Shown here piece by piece: positions 61,335 through 64,000 of a DNA stretch of 64,000 nucleotides. Source of the stretch: Deltaproteobacteria bacterium UBA5205 (GTDB lineage: Bacteria > Desulfobacterota > Syntrophorhabdia > Syntrophorhabdales > Syntrophorhabdaceae); the NCBI GenBank assembly GCA_002412715.1, contig DHVP01000004.1, positions 13,004 through 77,003 on the forward strand, in the 5' to 3' direction. Within the stretch, counting starts at the first letter, position 1, and the number at the start of each line of letters is the position of its first letter. The notes below the pieces were generated by a model. That model was not told the DNA's origin and did no database searches. It saw only the letters and a list, made by a program, of their open reading frames with translations. A program made the translations under genes and the position numbers.

Positions 61335-61361
61335 AAGGCCCTCTCACGGAGGGCCTTTCTT
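61335..61361 (+). terminator. Rho-independent terminator after the cytochrome fragment
   Basis: Stem AAGGCCCTC (61335-61343) / GAGGGCCTT (61349-61357) with a 5-nt loop and a following T-rich TCTTAT. Confidence 0.8.
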
Positions 61362-61494
61362 ATAACTTTCTTTCGCTTCGCTAAGAGTGTAGAATGAAGC
61401 ACGACGGACGTATATCAAGAAGGGAGTGAAAAGATCTCCGGCCTTTAGCGCAGTGACGCGGTGGGGCTGATTGTCCGGAGAGGATCGTAACCTT

Positions 61495-62967
61495 ATGCAG
61501 ACAGGCCTGGTGTCTGGCTTCTCCAAATTGAATGTCTTCACACGATTGACCATCGGGTTTGCCGCCCTCTTTGTCATTACAATCTCGACCAGCGTCTATT
61601 CCATCATTAAACTGAACCATTTCAACAAGTCCAGTGCGTATATGCTCGACCTGGGCGACCGGTTGGTCGAATACAAGGAACGCCTGAGTGATGCACTGCT
61701 TTCGGAACTGTCCTATGAAAAAAAGTATGCCCTTTCGAAGGACCGCGCGCTCTACGACCGCTTTGTTTCAGCCGGAAAAGACTTTTCCCGGTACCTGACT
61801 GAAGCGGGTGCGATAGCCGATACCCTCGGCAGCAAGGAAATACTGGATAACATTGAAAAGCAGCATTCCCGTTACAGAGCGCTCGTCGAGGAAGAGGCGA
61901 AACGTCCCGGATCTGAAGATGTCTATAGTCCCGGTCGGTACAAAGCTGAAAAAGAGAAAACTTTGGAAGCCATGATCGAAGAGATCAAGAACCTGGAGCT
62001 TTATGTCGAAGATGACACGAAAAACAGAATACAGGGGTTGGCAAAAGCCGGGACAAAAGCATTGCGACTGGCCCTGGTCATGGCATCCTTCTCCCTTTTA
62101 TTCGGTGTTCTCATAGCCTCCGGCATCACGCTTAGTATTACCAGGCCCCTTTCTATCATGAAGAAAAAGACGCGGGAGATTTCCAGGGGGGATTTTGATA
62201 GCCCTTTGGACATTTCTTCTCCTCCTGAAATCGGAGAGCTTTCACGGGCATTCAATCTGATGTGTGACAGGCTGAAAGACGCTGACAGGATGAAGTCCGA
62301 TTTCTTTTCCCTCATGGCCCACGAATTACGCACTCCCCTTTCGTCAATGAAAGCAGGGATAACCCTCCTGAAAATAAACCCGGACCGGTCACAGGCTGGA
62401 GCGGGAGACAAAGTTTTGACCATTATGTCGGAGGAGTGCAATCGGCTGATTCAACTCGTAAATTCCCTTCTTGGCCTGTCGAGGATGGAGGCGGGTGTAG
62501 TGGACTTCGACTTTGCCATCGGGGATGTTAAACCTTTATTGGATAAAGCTGTTGCGGAGATCGAGCCGCTATATTCATCCAGGGCGATAACCTTCGAATG
62601 CGGTGAGGACCCGGAAGCCCCAGCGGTTATGATGGATAGCGAAAGGATTCTCCAGGTCATAAGGAATCTTGTGGGAAATGCGGTAAAATTTACGCCCGAT
62701 GGAGGCCGTATCGGGGTATCCTTAAAACCAGCCCCCGGAGGACTGGAGATCTCCGTGGCCGATTCAGGACCCGGCATTCCCGAGGAAGATCGCATGGCTA
62801 TTTTCGATAAATACAAACAGGCCAGAATGGATGTATATGCCGGGGTCAAGGGAACGGGCCTTGGTCTGGCTATTGCAAAATATGTTGTGGACGCTCATGG
62901 AGGCAAAATTTGTGTAGAAAGCGAATTGGGCAGAGGAAGTACCTTTACTGTTTTCTTGCCGGCTTGA
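61495..62967 (+). CDS. Membrane sensor histidine kinase (QseE/GlrK-like)
   Basis: The 490-residue kinase has two membrane helices (about 18-40 and 190-212) around a helical periplasmic sensor, then HAMP (ITRPLSIMKKKTREISRGDF), the H-box FFSLMAHELRTPLSSMK, and an HATPase domain with NAVKFTPDGG, SVADSGPGIP and GTGLGLAIAKYVVDAHGG. It would phosphorylate the sigma-54 response regulator at 63.3 kb; the lipoprotein gene between them gives the QseE-QseG-QseF order. The frame is open from TTG 61471; I prefer ATG 61495, though both lack a perfectly spaced ribosome site. Confidence 0.9.
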   Translation: MQTGLVSGFSKLNVFTRLTIGFAALFVITISTSVYSIIKLNHFNKSSAYMLDLGDRLVEYKERLSDALLSELSYEKKYALSKDRALYDRFVSAGKDFSRYLTEAGAIADTLGSKEILDNIEKQHSRYRALVEEEAKRPGSEDVYSPGRYKAEKEKTLEAMIEEIKNLELYVEDDTKNRIQGLAKAGTKALRLALVMASFSLLFGVLIASGITLSITRPLSIMKKKTREISRGDFDSPLDISSPPEIGELSRAFNLMCDRLKDADRMKSDFFSLMAHELRTPLSSMKAGITLLKINPDRSQAGAGDKVLTIMSEECNRLIQLVNSLLGLSRMEAGVVDFDFAIGDVKPLLDKAVAEIEPLYSSRAITFECGEDPEAPAVMMDSERILQVIRNLVGNAVKFTPDGGRIGVSLKPAPGGLEISVADSGPGIPEEDRMAIFDKYKQARMDVYAGVKGTGLGLAIAKYVVDAHGGKICVESELGRGSTFTVFLPA

Positions 62968-63344
62968 CGATGTTTCTTCTCTTCGGATGTTCTTCTTTAG
63001 AGCAGAGCAGATTATCCGGAGATCTCCAGAACGCGGAGGAACTATATGCGCGAGGCGACTTCGAGGGGGGCTTGAAGGCGAACCAGAATATTATGTCGCT
63101 CTGCGAGAAGAAACCGCCGTGCGAACAAGCCCTCTTCAACATGGGTCTCATCTATGCCAGCAATAATTACGCGAAGAAAGACTACAGGAAATCAATGGCC
63201 ATATTTCAAAGGGTGGTCAGGGAGTATCCGCAGAGCCCCCTTGTCCCGCAAGCCAGGACATGGATCGGAGTTCTTGCTGTGATTGAAAGATCAAAGGATA
63301 TAGACATCGAGATAGAGCGGACAAAGAAGAAACTGACGAGGTAG
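62910..63344 (+). CDS. QseG-like outer-membrane lipoprotein
   Basis: The 144-residue lipoprotein has a signal ending FLLFGC (Cys27) and a helical, TPR-like body (EELYARGDFEGGLKANQNI, CEQALFNMGLIYASN, YPQSPLVPQARTW). It starts at TTG 62910 with GGAGG six bases upstream, inside the kinase gene (58-nt overlap). In enterobacteria QseG (YfhG) sits between the kinase QseE and regulator QseF and modulates the kinase; the position here is the same. Sequence likeness to QseG itself cannot be measured here. Confidence 0.75.
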   Translation: MCRKRIGQRKYLYCFLAGLTMFLLFGCSSLEQSRLSGDLQNAEELYARGDFEGGLKANQNIMSLCEKKPPCEQALFNMGLIYASNNYAKKDYRKSMAIFQRVVREYPQSPLVPQARTWIGVLAVIERSKDIDIEIERTKKKLTR

Positions 63345-63348
63345 AGAA

Positions 63349-64000
63349 ATGCCTTTGGGAAAAATATTGATCGTTGATGACGATCGAAACCTGCTCGAAC
63401 TGATGAGCATGATGCTTCAGTCAGCGGATTATAAAGTAACGACGGCCCACGACGGGGAGGAAGCGCTCGCGGCTGTAAAAGGGCGAATCTTTGATCTGTC
63501 CGTCGTCGATCTTAAACTTCCACGAACGGACGGGATAACTCTGATGCATGACATCCATCAGATAAACCCGGAAATGCCCGTTATCATTCTTACCGCCCAC
63601 AGCAGCGTTAAGAGCGCCGTTGAGGCGATCAGGATGGGGGCCTTCAATTATCTTGCGAAGCCTTTCGACCTTGACGAATTGCTTCTGCAGATAGAAAGGG
63701 CCCTTGAGAACCGCAGGCTCCATTCCGAGGTAAAAAGACTCGAGGGTATCCTGGAAGAGCGATATACCTTTTCAAATATCATCGGAAACAGCCGCAAAAT
63801 GCAGTCCGTCCTCAGCCTGGTGTCACGAATTGCACCCACGGATTCAACTGTATGCGTCTATGGCGAGAGCGGTACCGGAAAAGAGCTTGTTGCTAAGGCC
63901 GTTCATTTTGCGAGTACCAGAAAAGATAAAGCTTTTACTGCCATCAACTGTGCTGCCATACCGGAAACCCTGCTGGAAAGCGAACTTTTCGGCTATGAGA
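63349..64000 (+). CDS. Sigma-54-dependent response regulator (GlrR/QseF-like), cut by window end
   Basis: The first 217 codons are present. A receiver domain (about 1-125) has the acidic pair in LIVDDDRN, the phospho-acceptor Asp in SVVDLKLPRTDG, the Thr of IILTAHSS and Lys of YLAKPFD. The AAA+ domain begins with IIGNSRKMQ and Walker A GESGTGKELVA, then the start of the sigma-54 contact region (ESELFGYE). A HTH domain is expected beyond the window. It starts with GAGG 7 nt before the ATG, 4 nt after the lipoprotein gene. Confidence 0.92.
   Translation, partial: MPLGKILIVDDDRNLLELMSMMLQSADYKVTTAHDGEEALAAVKGRIFDLSVVDLKLPRTDGITLMHDIHQINPEMPVIILTAHSSVKSAVEAIRMGAFNYLAKPFDLDELLLQIERALENRRLHSEVKRLEGILEERYTFSNIIGNSRKMQSVLSLVSRIAPTDSTVCVYGESGTGKELVAKAVHFASTRKDKAFTAINCAAIPETLLESELFGYE

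Overview
The window looks like a chromosomal segment of a deltaproteobacterium-like (Desulfobacterota) Gram-negative bacterium, perhaps a Syntrophorhabdus- or Geobacter-like lineage. This rests on protein resemblance read by eye: paired PilT/PilU ATPases, tripartite efflux genes with an outer-membrane factor, several lipoproteins, and an exosortase (VPLPA-CTERM type) exopolysaccharide locus. No search was run, so the taxon is an inference.

Layout. 1-5.1 kb: the 3' end of scpB, then pilT and pilU, a convergent class II aldolase, an orphan lsrF-type thiolase and a zinc alcohol dehydrogenase whose only well-placed start is ATA. 5.2-10.8 kb: housekeeping genes (folK, tatA, a small unknown gene, def-fmt, an MltD-like LysM transglycosylase, a GNAT enzyme, a zinc-ribbon protein). 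10.9-12.1 kb: a degenerate nucleotide cyclase domain joined to a cyclic-nucleotide-binding domain. 12.3-24.9 kb: an accessory region with two divergent transcription units. Leftward are DUF4384, a glycine-zipper lipoprotein, an exported caspase-like protease and a TPR lipoprotein. Rightward are a 2057-residue exported protein (thrombospondin-like, PKD/Ig-like and TPR segments), a second secreted PKD-like protein and a TMTC-like GT-C membrane protein. This is the best candidate in the window for an undescribed system. 25.0-31.8 kb: a leftward ECF sigma / anti-sigma / CpxP-like unit and a rightward MacAB-TolC-like efflux operon, separated by a long near-perfect inverted repeat.

31.8-61.1 kb is a long exopolysaccharide locus, all on the + strand. 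A leader with a promoter, an inverted repeat and an exact match to the ops element (RfaH/NusG-paralog recruitment) precedes a UDP-sugar dehydrogenase, a LamG/glycosidase protein, Wzy-like polymerase, Wzx flippase, three GT4 transferases, asparagine synthase, an ADH-Gfo/Idh/MocA fusion, a heparinase II/III protein, a WecG/TagA transferase, WecB epimerase, exosortase XrtD (with EpsI domain), a WecA-like initiating transferase, PrsT TPR lipoprotein, Wza, an outer-membrane barrel, Wzz and a tyrosine-kinase-like ATPase. It ends with a monocistronic VPLP-CTERM protein, the likely exosortase substrate. WecB plus a WecC/WbpA-type dehydrogenase suggests a polymer containing an N-acetyl-hexosaminuronic acid.

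61.1-64 kb: a terminator, a tiny diheme cytochrome c remnant with its own terminator, then a QseE-QseG-QseF (GlrK/GlrR)-like set of histidine kinase, lipoprotein and sigma-54 response regulator, the last cut by the window end. No tRNA, rRNA, CRISPR array or insertion sequence was recognised.
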